Translations under genes and position numbers: made by a program
The notes under the pieces: model-generated
What the model saw: the letters and a program-made list of their open reading frames with translations, nothing else
What the model was told of the DNA's origin: nothing
The model's database searches: none
Source of the DNA: Flavobacteriales bacterium
GTDB taxonomy: Bacteria > Bacteroidota > Bacteroidia > NS11-12g > UBA9320
Direction of reading: 5' to 3'
Length of the DNA: 64,000 bases
Assembly (NCBI GenBank): GCA_020635435.1
Contig: JACJZU010000001.1
Location: 992,001 to 1,056,000 of the forward strand
Part shown: piece after piece, positions 25,861 to 34,412 of the stretch
Numbering within the stretch: position 1 is the stretch's first letter
Layout: the number at the start of each line of letters is the position of its first letter

Positions 25861-28002
25861 ATGTCAAACAGACTGATTCTTTCCTTTTTATTCCTGATTT
25901 CCCTTTTTTCCTCTACACATGCTTCTGCTTCGGTGGATTCGATCTCTGGTTCACCAAGTGATACAACAGCTCCGGTTGCCGATCTCGTCGCATTGAGCAG
26001 TGAGAGTTTCGAGAACCTGCACGCCAAAAGTAAGGAAGCGGGGGGGAGTTTAACGTGGAATCTTCGGTACGCCGATGTTGGGAAAGTGCGGGAACTGGTT
26101 ATTCGCTACAAGCGGAAGCTGGACAAGACCAAACCATGGATGTATACAGGTTTGATTGCCGGGGATCAAACCCAATTCGAACTAACCGGACTTCAAGGTG
26201 CTGAAAAGTACATCTGGCAGATCGGAGCTCGCGCCGATGGAGGTGACCTGAAGGAGCTACCAAAGGATTCTCTGGAGAGCGGTGAAGTTATGGTTTGGTC
26301 CAAGGAGGGTTCAGTAACTACCGATCGTCCCTGGGGATTGATGCGTATTCTCATTCTGTTTGGCTCATTGGGCCTCTTCATATTTGGCATGAAGTTGATG
26401 AGTGAAGGACTGCAACAGAGAGCCGGAGGAAAAATGCGTCAGATACTTGGTGGCATGACGCGCAATCGCTACATCGGTGTACTGAGCGGGTTCTTAATAA
26501 CAGGCTTGCTTCAATCTTCGTCGGCCACAACGGTAATGACGGTAAGTTTTGTGAATGCCGGGTTATTAACTCTGGTAGAATCGGCCGGTGTGATGATGGG
26601 AGCGAATATTGGAACGACGATCACCGGGTGGTTGATATCTGTTTTTGGATTCAAGATCAGCATATCGGCGTATGCGCTGGTGATCATAAGTTTAGGTGCA
26701 CCGATGATGTTCATGCCACGTGCGAAGTACAAGGCCAGTGCCAATGCGATCATCGGGTTCGCGATATTGTTCATGGGCCTGGGGGCATTAAAAGATGCGG
26801 TACCCGATCTCGGTGCGGACTCTCCTCTCATCGACTTCTTCGCACAATTTTCGGATCATCCCTTTTTAGGACGTATCATGTTCGTGATATTGGGGACCCT
26901 GGTTACCATCGTTGTCCAGTCGTCGAGCGCCGCTATGGCACTTACGCTAACTCTCGTTTTAAAGGGTATCATACCCTTTGACGTAGGGGCGGCGATGATA
27001 CTTGGGGAGAATATAGGAACAACCATTACCGCGGAGCTTGCATCCTTGGTAGGGAATGTGCATGCGAAGCGTTCGGCTCGTATTCATACCCTGTTCAATG
27101 TGGTCGGGGTTACCTGGATGGTTTTTTTCATCCCTTACTTCCTCAAATTGGTCGCAAAGATCACCCCCGGCGACCCCTATACAGACGGGGAATCTGCCAC
27201 GGTGGCTTTGGCTGCCTTCCACACTGCGTTCAATCTGTCAAACGTTCTCCTCTTGATCGGGGTTGTTCCCTTCCTCGTAAAACTGGCCATTAAAACGGTT
27301 CCTTCCAGAGGTGAGGACGATGAGATCTTCCGTCTGGAGTACATAAGTTCGGGTATCGTACAAACACCGGAGTTATCGCTTATCGAGGCGAAAAAAGAAG
27401 CTGCCAAGTTCGCAGGTCTCACTAAGAAGATGGGCGTGATGACCTACGAATTAATCAATGAGAAGGATGGTAAGATCCGGAAGCAGATCATCAAGAAAAT
27501 TGCCAGGTACGAGGACATCACCGATAAAATGGAGATCGAGATCACGAATTATTTGACTAAAGTTTCGGAAGGGGAGCTAACCCCGGGATCTTCCCTTCAT
27601 CTTCGGAGTATTCTGTCCATTGTGAATGATCTGGAACGGATCGGGGATATCTATTACGAGATGTCGCGTGGCATAGAGCGCAAGAATGAGGAGAAGATCT
27701 GGTTCGAACAGAACCAACGCGATAAGTTAAATGAGTTGATGAAAACGGTTCATGAAGCCTTTGACATCATGATCGGGCATTTGGAAAAGGATTATCGGTA
27801 CGTGGATCTGCAAAAAGCCAGGGCCAAGGAGAATGAGATCAATGAATTGCGCAATAAATTGAGAAAAGAGCATTTGCGAAATATAGAGAAGGGAAATTAC
27901 CGCGTAAAGGCCGGAATGATCTATAGCAACCTGTTCTCTTCACTGGAACGAGTGGGAGACCATATAATCAATGTGAATGAAGCCATTGCCGGACAGATAT
28001 AG
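25861..28002 (+). CDS. Na+/phosphate cotransporter with N-terminal extracytoplasmic domain and PhoU domain
   Basis: A 713-residue inner-membrane protein of the PNaS/NptA family, importing phosphate with sodium. After a signal peptide (1-20), residues ~40-150 form an extra Fn3-like beta domain. The transporter core (~159-480) has the two family inverted repeats: LLQSSSATTV and VVQSSSAAMA, each followed by an NIGTTIT motif (GANIGTTIT, GENIGTTIT). The C-terminal ~200 residues are a PhoU-like helical domain (NDLERIGDIYYEMSRG..., SSLERVGDHIINV). The N-terminal domain is an uncommon addition. Confidence 0.88.
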   Translation: MSNRLILSFLFLISLFSSTHASASVDSISGSPSDTTAPVADLVALSSESFENLHAKSKEAGGSLTWNLRYADVGKVRELVIRYKRKLDKTKPWMYTGLIAGDQTQFELTGLQGAEKYIWQIGARADGGDLKELPKDSLESGEVMVWSKEGSVTTDRPWGLMRILILFGSLGLFIFGMKLMSEGLQQRAGGKMRQILGGMTRNRYIGVLSGFLITGLLQSSSATTVMTVSFVNAGLLTLVESAGVMMGANIGTTITGWLISVFGFKISISAYALVIISLGAPMMFMPRAKYKASANAIIGFAILFMGLGALKDAVPDLGADSPLIDFFAQFSDHPFLGRIMFVILGTLVTIVVQSSSAAMALTLTLVLKGIIPFDVGAAMILGENIGTTITAELASLVGNVHAKRSARIHTLFNVVGVTWMVFFIPYFLKLVAKITPGDPYTDGESATVALAAFHTAFNLSNVLLLIGVVPFLVKLAIKTVPSRGEDDEIFRLEYISSGIVQTPELSLIEAKKEAAKFAGLTKKMGVMTYELINEKDGKIRKQIIKKIARYEDITDKMEIEITNYLTKVSEGELTPGSSLHLRSILSIVNDLERIGDIYYEMSRGIERKNEEKIWFEQNQRDKLNELMKTVHEAFDIMIGHLEKDYRYVDLQKARAKENEINELRNKLRKEHLRNIEKGNYRVKAGMIYSNLFSSLERVGDHIINVNEAIAGQI

Positions 28003-28061
28003 ATAGCTAAACGCTATTTCGCGTTGTGTTTTATTCAGAAGATCTTATATTGCATTGATTC

Positions 28062-29129
28062 ATGCGATGTGGTTCTTTCTATACAGCTTATTTGGCATTG
28101 GTTTATTCAATGGTACTCACGTTAATCCTACTTCTTGGCTATAGAGAAACACATGCCCAGGATATTGAAAACCCAAAGACCCGGTTAGAAAATGCCGAGA
28201 TCTTATATTCCAAAGGTGACTTCAGGGAGATCATTGAGATCGGCAATTCTTGTTTAGCACTTCCAAAGGATTCATTGGATACGGACGTGCAATGGTCGGC
28301 GTATCGCCTGCTTGCCATGGCTCATTTAGGTCTGAATCAATATGAGGAAGCCAGGCAATATGCCATACAAATGCTTGAGTTGAATCCGGCCTATAAACCG
28401 AGCTATTTGAAGGACCCGAACGAACTTGTCAAGCTCCTGGGAGATGTAACCGTAATTCCCAAATTCAGTTTGGGTATGGCCCTTTCACTGGGCCCATCGG
28501 CCACCCTTCCGAAGGTTCAAACACCCTATTTTGTGAGTGGAAACAACAAAACCTATCGCGGTAAAGGTGGATATCAGGCGAGTGTTTCCAGTTCCTATTC
28601 CTTGAGTAAGAGTATTTCATGCGCATTGGGACTATCCATTCTAACCAAGAATTACGAACTGGATTATTCTTTTGATCCATGGGAGCTACTTGCCGATGAG
28701 AAACTCAGTTATCTGAGCTTCCCGCTTTCTGTAACCTATCTGCCGGATCTGAGATCAAAGGTTCGACCTTATGTTCAAATGGGGTATTACTGGGCTTTTT
28801 TGCTGAATAGCAGCAATAGTTTTCAGGCTAAGCACAGCTCCGGGAATTCGTTTGAGCTGATCGATATTGATTCGAAGAACAGAAGAAATCAAGGTGACAG
28901 AGGAATTCAACTGGGACTGGGTTCATACTATAAACTGGGCCAGGGACATGTTTTTGTGGAAATGAATTATTACAGATCGGGCAGACAGATCACAAATGCC
29001 GATTCCCGAAACAGTTCCGGCGAATTATTCAGCAGCTTTTACTACATGGATGATGATCTGTTGCTGAGTAATCTCTCCATTTGCGCAGGGTACAGGATCC
29101 ATTTGAATTACAAAGTGATTAAGGAGTGA
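28062..29129 (+). CDS. exported TPR/beta-barrel protein, first of a paralogous pair
   Basis: A 355-residue protein with a signal peptide ending in HAQ (~residue 33). Residues ~35-125 hold TPR-like helices (RLENAEILYSKGDFREII..., LLAMAHLGLNQYEEARQYA). From ~135 the chain becomes beta-rich with alternating aromatic residues, suggesting an outer-membrane barrel (FSLGMALSLGPSATLPKV). It resembles the next gene in layout and in parts of sequence. Function is unknown. It overlaps the next gene by 4 bp. Confidence 0.7.
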   Translation: MRCGSFYTAYLALVYSMVLTLILLLGYRETHAQDIENPKTRLENAEILYSKGDFREIIEIGNSCLALPKDSLDTDVQWSAYRLLAMAHLGLNQYEEARQYAIQMLELNPAYKPSYLKDPNELVKLLGDVTVIPKFSLGMALSLGPSATLPKVQTPYFVSGNNKTYRGKGGYQASVSSSYSLSKSISCALGLSILTKNYELDYSFDPWELLADEKLSYLSFPLSVTYLPDLRSKVRPYVQMGYYWAFLLNSSNSFQAKHSSGNSFELIDIDSKNRRNQGDRGIQLGLGSYYKLGQGHVFVEMNYYRSGRQITNADSRNSSGELFSSFYYMDDDLLLSNLSICAGYRIHLNYKVIKE

Positions 29130-30142
29130 TTGTGAAAAGGGTCAAAGTTATATTGAGTTGTTACCTGCTCCTGAGTTCTTTTTTGGTCCGGGCTCAGTGC
29201 AGTGATGTATTGTACGATGCGAATTATATGTCCCAACAGGGAAAGATCGATGCAGCGATCAGTCTGTTGGAAGAGTGCATCCATACCTTGGACAACAAAG
29301 AAGATAAGTTCGAAGGTTACAGGTTATTGGCTATTCTCTACACGGAGCGTTTGAACGACACTAAACGCGACCGGAACATAGAAAAATTGCTGCAGCTAAA
29401 GCCCGACTATCAATATCAACCATCAAACGATCCGTCGGAGTTCCGGAGAGCTTTGAGTAAGTACCGGGTTGAGCCATTTATCCAGGTTGGATTGAAATTC
29501 GGATCCAACACAAGTATGCCCCGTGTGAAAGAGAATTTTTCGCAGTTCAGCTATGCACAGTCCATTGTTCGAAAGGGAGGATTTCAGGCAGGTATAACGG
29601 CATTCGCCCATATTGCAGAAAGTTATGTTCTGAGTTCAGATCTGATGCTGAAGGGAGTCAGGTTCTCGAAGGAGACCACATCGAATAACTGGGAGCAACT
29701 GGCTACCGAACGGTTCCGAATGATGCAATTTTCCACTGCTTTCAGTCGAACACTCTGGGAACGGGAACGGATATCCTTTGATGCCGGATTACTTGGGGGC
29801 ATTGATTTCCTGACAAGTTCGGACGTGAATATAATCTCCAGATATACCGTGAGTCCGACTGAGGAGATCTATAGCACGAATACCCTCAAGGCTAAAAACA
29901 GGTTGCAGTTTTACGGGGGGATCTGTGGCACGTTCTCGTATCTGTTGCCTAAGGGAGCCTTGGCAATCGACATACAATATCACCTGTATGCAAAGAATTT
30001 GACGGATCCGGATCAGCGTTACAGTCAGGGAGATTTCATTTACGCTTCCGAATACGTTTCCGATGACGTGAAATTAAGGGTTGCACAGTTCAATTTGCGT
30101 TATAGCCTTCCTTTAACCTATAAGGTTATCCGAAACAACTAA
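29126..30142 (+). CDS. exported TPR/beta-barrel protein, second of a paralogous pair
   Basis: A 338-residue paralogue of the preceding protein: signal peptide ending in RAQ, TPR-like region (MSQQGKIDAAISLLEECI), then a beta-rich barrel-like part (FIQVGLKFGSNTSMPRV, comparable to the SLGPSATLPKV stretch of its neighbour). GTG 29126 overlaps the preceding stop (GTGA). A second in-frame GTG at 29132 lies 5 nt after AAGGAG and may be the true start. The pair is probably a tandem duplication in one operon. Confidence 0.7.
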   Translation: MIVKRVKVILSCYLLLSSFLVRAQCSDVLYDANYMSQQGKIDAAISLLEECIHTLDNKEDKFEGYRLLAILYTERLNDTKRDRNIEKLLQLKPDYQYQPSNDPSEFRRALSKYRVEPFIQVGLKFGSNTSMPRVKENFSQFSYAQSIVRKGGFQAGITAFAHIAESYVLSSDLMLKGVRFSKETTSNNWEQLATERFRMMQFSTAFSRTLWERERISFDAGLLGGIDFLTSSDVNIISRYTVSPTEEIYSTNTLKAKNRLQFYGGICGTFSYLLPKGALAIDIQYHLYAKNLTDPDQRYSQGDFIYASEYVSDDVKLRVAQFNLRYSLPLTYKVIRNN

Positions 30143-30240
30143 CAGACTGCAGTTTTATCTGTGGTAGATCAAGACCAAGTGTCAATTTGGAGATTCCCTG
30201 AACTCAAAAGGATTCTCCGGACAACACGTACGCTATTCGA

Positions 30241-31488
30241 CTAGTAGTTGCCAAAAAGATCGGTTCGTACGACTAAAAGTTGATTGGAAACGTGCCCTCT
30301 CCCCAAAGTATTCGAAGTTCCGGCAAAAATGAGATGCTCCCCATCTTGTTTACCACAGAAGAAATACGACGTTCCCCCGAGGTTGTATACTTTGTAAAAA
30401 AGCACAGCACCGTTTTTATCAGTAACGATAATACATGGCTGAGGATTCAAACCGTCTTTACTTAAACAGGCGCCGGTCAGGAGAATGTTTCCATTCTCCA
30501 ATTCAGACATGTTATAGAGAGACAATTGATTGATACCTTCAATTTCGATGGTCTTCTTCCATAACAAATTTAGATCCTGATCAATTTTGATCAATTCAAA
30601 TTCCCGGGGAGATTCTTTGAAATCAATTTGCAGGTAATTATCCCGGGCCACCAGTACGACGAGATTTCCATCTGAAGTTTCGATGTAGCTATTCAATACC
30701 TGTGAGATCAAAGAGTCCGTAAAGGGGATATAATTGACCATTTGAGCACCGGAACCGAATTTGGCCACATAGAGACGTTCCGGGGCACCCCAATCTGCTC
30801 TTACCCAGTTGGGGAAGTGGTTTCCGATCACCGAGTAATTGCCATCTTTTTCCTTGAAAATATTGAAGCTGAGAAACTTGTTTCCAACGTCAAAGTATTC
30901 GTCGTGAAACGACCTGGCCTCAACGAAATCGCCATTCCGATCTAACTTCGTTATCAAGTTACTTGAGAGGCCCGAATGAGCCGGTCCATTCGTGGCCGAA
31001 ATGTATAAAAAGCCATCATCGGACTCAACTGTTCTCGAAAATTGGTACTGTGTTGAGGCATTGGCCAAACCCGGGAAATACGAGCCCCCGCTTAGTTTGT
31101 TACCGTCCTGATCCAGAACATATGCTGTTGGAGCAAGCCAATTACTGATAATTATCTTGCGATCTGATAACCGATCCAGGAAAGGAAGACTCCAACGGGA
31201 TTCTGTCTGGTATTTTGTTTTAGAGATGAAATTACCATTTGCGTCCACCTTTACCAGAACAGTGGAATTGAAATCGGCAAAACTCGTAGTAGAAATGAGC
31301 TTTTCCCCGTTCGCGAGAATGGCGATATCAGACGGGAAGAAATCCCCGTCACTTACATAGGCCCGGAGGTAGGTCTCCCGCGTATCTTCACTAACCGGAG
31401 CCTCCGACTGGCAACACCAATTTCCCAAGAGCAGGAACAGCACTATGGCTGCGTTTGAAAGGTATGGAATAGGCTTGGAGTGGATCAT
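30241..31488 (-). CDS. lipoprotein with propeller-like repeats
   Basis: A 415-residue predicted lipoprotein: hydrophobic N terminus followed by a lipobox LLGNWC, with the modified Cys near residue 25 or 26. The rest consists of repeats of the kind 'KVDANGNFISK', 'LDRNGDFVEAR' and 'IVTDKNGAVLFYKVY', typical of beta-propellers found in Bacteroidota surface proteins. Function is unknown. It overlaps the upstream lipoprotein gene by 4 bp (ATGA), indicating a two-gene operon. Confidence 0.7.
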   Translation of the reverse strand: MIHSKPIPYLSNAAIVLFLLLGNWCCQSEAPVSEDTRETYLRAYVSDGDFFPSDIAILANGEKLISTTSFADFNSTVLVKVDANGNFISKTKYQTESRWSLPFLDRLSDRKIIISNWLAPTAYVLDQDGNKLSGGSYFPGLANASTQYQFSRTVESDDGFLYISATNGPAHSGLSSNLITKLDRNGDFVEARSFHDEYFDVGNKFLSFNIFKEKDGNYSVIGNHFPNWVRADWGAPERLYVAKFGSGAQMVNYIPFTDSLISQVLNSYIETSDGNLVVLVARDNYLQIDFKESPREFELIKIDQDLNLLWKKTIEIEGINQLSLYNMSELENGNILLTGACLSKDGLNPQPCIIVTDKNGAVLFYKVYNLGGTSYFFCGKQDGEHLIFAGTSNTLGRGHVSNQLLVVRTDLFGNY

Positions 31489-32744
31489 TGCGCGCTTTTT
31501 ACATCTAATTTCTCAAGGAACAGTTTGCTTCTACCTATCTGATCGTTCCAGGTAGATCCCCCCAAACGCCAATGACCATTTGCCTGAATGCCACCGAATA
31601 ATACGCGTTGTCCATTTTCATTGCCTGAATAGATCCTGGAAACGACAGTTCCTGATTTATCTAATTCCATCATTAAACCTTTGGATGATGTTAACTGCAC
31701 CTGGTCGGGATATTCGGAGCCGAATAATGCGAACCCGTCATTCGATACTTTGAAATCAACCATTTTATTGAACTTTTCCGACTGAATGTAGGAGCTGTTC
31801 AGAACATCTCCGGAGAAGTTGGTCTGTACCATTAGAACAACGCGCTTGTTGGTAGTAGTAGATGAATTGTCCATCCAACAGAATCCATCGGATGTCTTGT
31901 GAAAGGTGAGGAAGTTCCGGAATGGATCAATGGGTTCGGTCCTTTCCTCCGCATAGATCCATCCTTGATTTATAGTACCGGAATCTTTCTGGATTGAAGC
32001 GAAGTATATCCTGTATTTTCTGATTTCGAAAGCCACTCCGCTGGGACTTGCATATCCGAGTATGGCATAATTCCCGTCTGGTTTAACTTCAACATCCATG
32101 CAGAGGTCGAAGTAAGGTCCAATTTCATATCGTTTCGACCAGATCAAGCGGCCATTTTGGTCAAGCTTGAGTATCCAGGTATCCATATTATCGGTGCGAT
32201 TGATGCCCCCGAGAAACAGATTCCCATTCTCAACTTCAACGATCGAGGTTAACCAATCATCCCGATCCAGCCCATAAGTCCTTCTCCAAACTTCCCTGCC
32301 ATCGCGGTCAAATTTCATGACCAGGCCGTCCTGAAAGACATTGTTCACCCCCAAACTGTAGGAGTTCGTGTAACCACACACCACGAATCCTCCATCACTG
32401 GTTTCACATACATCGTTGAACGCGTCGAGACCACTTTCACTAATAGTTACATGCCACTTCTCCTCACCATCACTCCCCATGTGGAATAAAAATGCATCAT
32501 TACCATAACTCCCAACCATCATGATGCCGCCATCTCGGGTTGTGATCATTCTACTCACAACTTCATTTCCGTTTTTCACATGATACACCGTGGTCCCAGA
32601 ACTTTCTTTCAAAACGGCTTCATTATCCGAACAAGCGTTCAAGAATCCAATAGAGAGCAAGAGGGAGAAGTACAATCCCACCCTCGACAGGAATGATGCG
32701 GATTGCGGTTTTACCTTGGAGACATCAATGGTTCTTAACACCAT
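31485..32744 (-). CDS. lipoprotein with propeller-like repeats
   Basis: A predicted lipoprotein of about 419 residues from ATG 32744; an in-frame TTG at 32753 would add three residues but lies inside the promoter box. The lipobox is GFLNAC (Cys near residue 38). Repeats such as TTRDGGIMMVGSYGND, TSDGGFVVCGYTNSYS and KLDQNGRLIWSKRY predict a beta-propeller similar to the N-terminal half of the 975-residue T9SS protein. It is the first gene of a two-gene operon with the next lipoprotein. Confidence 0.7.
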   Translation of the reverse strand: MVLRTIDVSKVKPQSASFLSRVGLYFSLLLSIGFLNACSDNEAVLKESSGTTVYHVKNGNEVVSRMITTRDGGIMMVGSYGNDAFLFHMGSDGEEKWHVTISESGLDAFNDVCETSDGGFVVCGYTNSYSLGVNNVFQDGLVMKFDRDGREVWRRTYGLDRDDWLTSIVEVENGNLFLGGINRTDNMDTWILKLDQNGRLIWSKRYEIGPYFDLCMDVEVKPDGNYAILGYASPSGVAFEIRKYRIYFASIQKDSGTINQGWIYAEERTEPIDPFRNFLTFHKTSDGFCWMDNSSTTTNKRVVLMVQTNFSGDVLNSSYIQSEKFNKMVDFKVSNDGFALFGSEYPDQVQLTSSKGLMMELDKSGTVVSRIYSGNENGQRVLFGGIQANGHWRLGGSTWNDQIGRSKLFLEKLDVKSAQ

Positions 32745-32750
32745 AGAAGC

Positions 32751-32758
32751 CAAATATA
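32751..32758 (-). promoter_or_regulatory. -7 box (TATATTTG) 6 nt before the lipoprotein ATG
   Basis: On the minus strand TATATTTG matches TAnnTTTG and ends 6 nt before ATG 32744, the same layout as at metG and cysS. It argues against the TTG at 32753 as start. Confidence 0.4.
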
Positions 32759-32771
32759 AGCGATTTGTTTA

Positions 32772-32800
32772 AAAGCACGCATTTTGATCGTTCGTGCTTT
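32772..32800 (-). terminator. candidate hairpin terminator after the adenylate cyclase gene
   Basis: A perfect 8-bp stem (AAAGCACG / CGTGCTTT) with a 13-nt loop, followed on the minus strand by a short T run (GCTTTTAAAC). It lies about 80 nt beyond the cyclase stop codon and before the lipoprotein operon. The T tract is short, so function as a terminator is uncertain. Confidence 0.35.
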
Positions 32801-32878
32801 CTTGTGAATTCAAATTCCTGTCAGGTCAGTCCTGCTTTTCAAGTTCGAGCGAACCTGAAGATCGGGTGAATCTTGCCA

Positions 32879-34357
32879 CTACGCGCGATGAACGAAGTAC
32901 ATCGAAATCTCACCCTTGTTTTTGGCCTCAACTTTCCCCCTGAATTCAAAATTCAGATCCTTTTCATTCCGCACCAATTCATGGGTATGTTCGGAAATGT
33001 TCACTTTATCTACAACACCACCGCTCTCGATTCGGCTTGCAGTATTTACGGTATCGCCCCATATGTCGTACTGGAACTTCGTATCGCCAACGATTCCTGC
33101 AACTACAGGTCCGGTGTGAATCCCCACGCGCATTCCAAATCCTTTTCGACCTTCTGCTTCCATTTTGGTGCGAATCTCCTTGATGTAGTCCTGCATTTCA
33201 ATGGCCGCTAAGACGGTATTCCGGGCGGCGCCATCATCGTTACCCCACATGCCACCCGCTGCCATGTAGGCATCTCCGATGGTTTTTATCTTTTCCAGAC
33301 CATATTTGATCATGATTGCATCGAAGCGCTTGAAGTATAAGTTCAGATCGGCAACTAATTCCTCCGGTTTTAGTTTCTCGCTGATTCCTGTGAAATTTTC
33401 AAAATCGGAAAACAAAACAGACACGTTGTCGATCTTCCGGGCCTCGGCATGACCGGTGGCCTTCAATTCTTCGGCTATATCGGCAGGTAAAATGTTCAGC
33501 AACAGTTTTTCCGATTTATCCTTTTCCTGTTGAATTTCTTCTTTGCTCAAGCTGAGCAGTTCGTAAACATTGGAGTTATCGATCGCAACCGAAAGGTAAG
33601 AAGCGATACTCCTTATAAAATCGATGTGATAGCTCGTATAGGCATTCTGTTTACTGCTCCACACTGCGATGGCTCCCTCGAATTTATCCTTGAGCATGAG
33701 CGGGATACATACGAGTGAGGCCGGTTTCTTACCACTTAAACTGATGATGGGGTCGAATACATATTGCCCGTAATCCGCAACGGCATCGTTCAGCAGAACC
33801 TCCCTGTTATTTTCCAGGGCCCAATTGAGAACGCTGTCTCTTTTATTGTTCTGATCTTGTTCGTATTCGGCGATCTTTCCGCTTCGGTCGAGCGATTTAT
33901 AAAAACGCTTCTTACCCATGAAGTGCAGCAATTCCACTTCTTCAACATCCATACTGGAAGAAACATAGTGATGAACCGTTTTGAGAATTTCCTTCATGTC
34001 TAGTGATGAGGTGATCTGTTTACCGATATCGGTGAGCAAGGTGATCTGGGATATGGATTCCTTGAAGTCCTTCAGCTTTGTGTCGAGTTTGCGGATCTTC
34101 TCACTTTCTTCCTGAAGATAATCTCTGGTTTTGGTGAGTTCCTGAACACGTCGGATCAGTTCATTGAATTGTTGAGCGATCTTGTTCAGCAAGGAATTCC
34201 TGCTCATCTCGATTTTGAGCAGAACCGGACTGTTAAGAACATGCTCTGTTTTCTCCGACAATTCTTTTGTTGCTTTGACAAAACTTGTATAGCGCACCAA
34301 CATGATCATGAGTAACAGAGCAAGTGCGCCTGAAATGATGCTAAGAATTAGGGTCAT
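32879..34357 (-). CDS. membrane-anchored GAF / class III adenylate cyclase
   Basis: A 492-residue signalling protein making cAMP from ATP. One transmembrane segment (3-22), coiled coil (~55-100), GAF domain (~105-262), a short signalling helix (267-290) and a class III cyclase domain (~310-490). Catalytic residues are present: metal-binding D318 and D362, purine-specifying K358 and D431 (Lys/Asp pair, so ATP rather than GTP), and transition-state N438 and R442. It is divergent from the nSTAND gene with only 55 bp between starts. A TAAGTTTA box lies 7 nt before the ATG. Confidence 0.88.
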   Translation of the reverse strand: MTLILSIISGALALLLMIMLVRYTSFVKATKELSEKTEHVLNSPVLLKIEMSRNSLLNKIAQQFNELIRRVQELTKTRDYLQEESEKIRKLDTKLKDFKESISQITLLTDIGKQITSSLDMKEILKTVHHYVSSSMDVEEVELLHFMGKKRFYKSLDRSGKIAEYEQDQNNKRDSVLNWALENNREVLLNDAVADYGQYVFDPIISLSGKKPASLVCIPLMLKDKFEGAIAVWSSKQNAYTSYHIDFIRSIASYLSVAIDNSNVYELLSLSKEEIQQEKDKSEKLLLNILPADIAEELKATGHAEARKIDNVSVLFSDFENFTGISEKLKPEELVADLNLYFKRFDAIMIKYGLEKIKTIGDAYMAAGGMWGNDDGAARNTVLAAIEMQDYIKEIRTKMEAEGRKGFGMRVGIHTGPVVAGIVGDTKFQYDIWGDTVNTASRIESGGVVDKVNISEHTHELVRNEKDLNFEFRGKVEAKNKGEISMYFVHRA

Positions 34358-34412
34358 AACCGTGTAAACTTAAGATAATTGTTTTAAGATTGAAGGGGAT
34401 AATCAAAATTTG

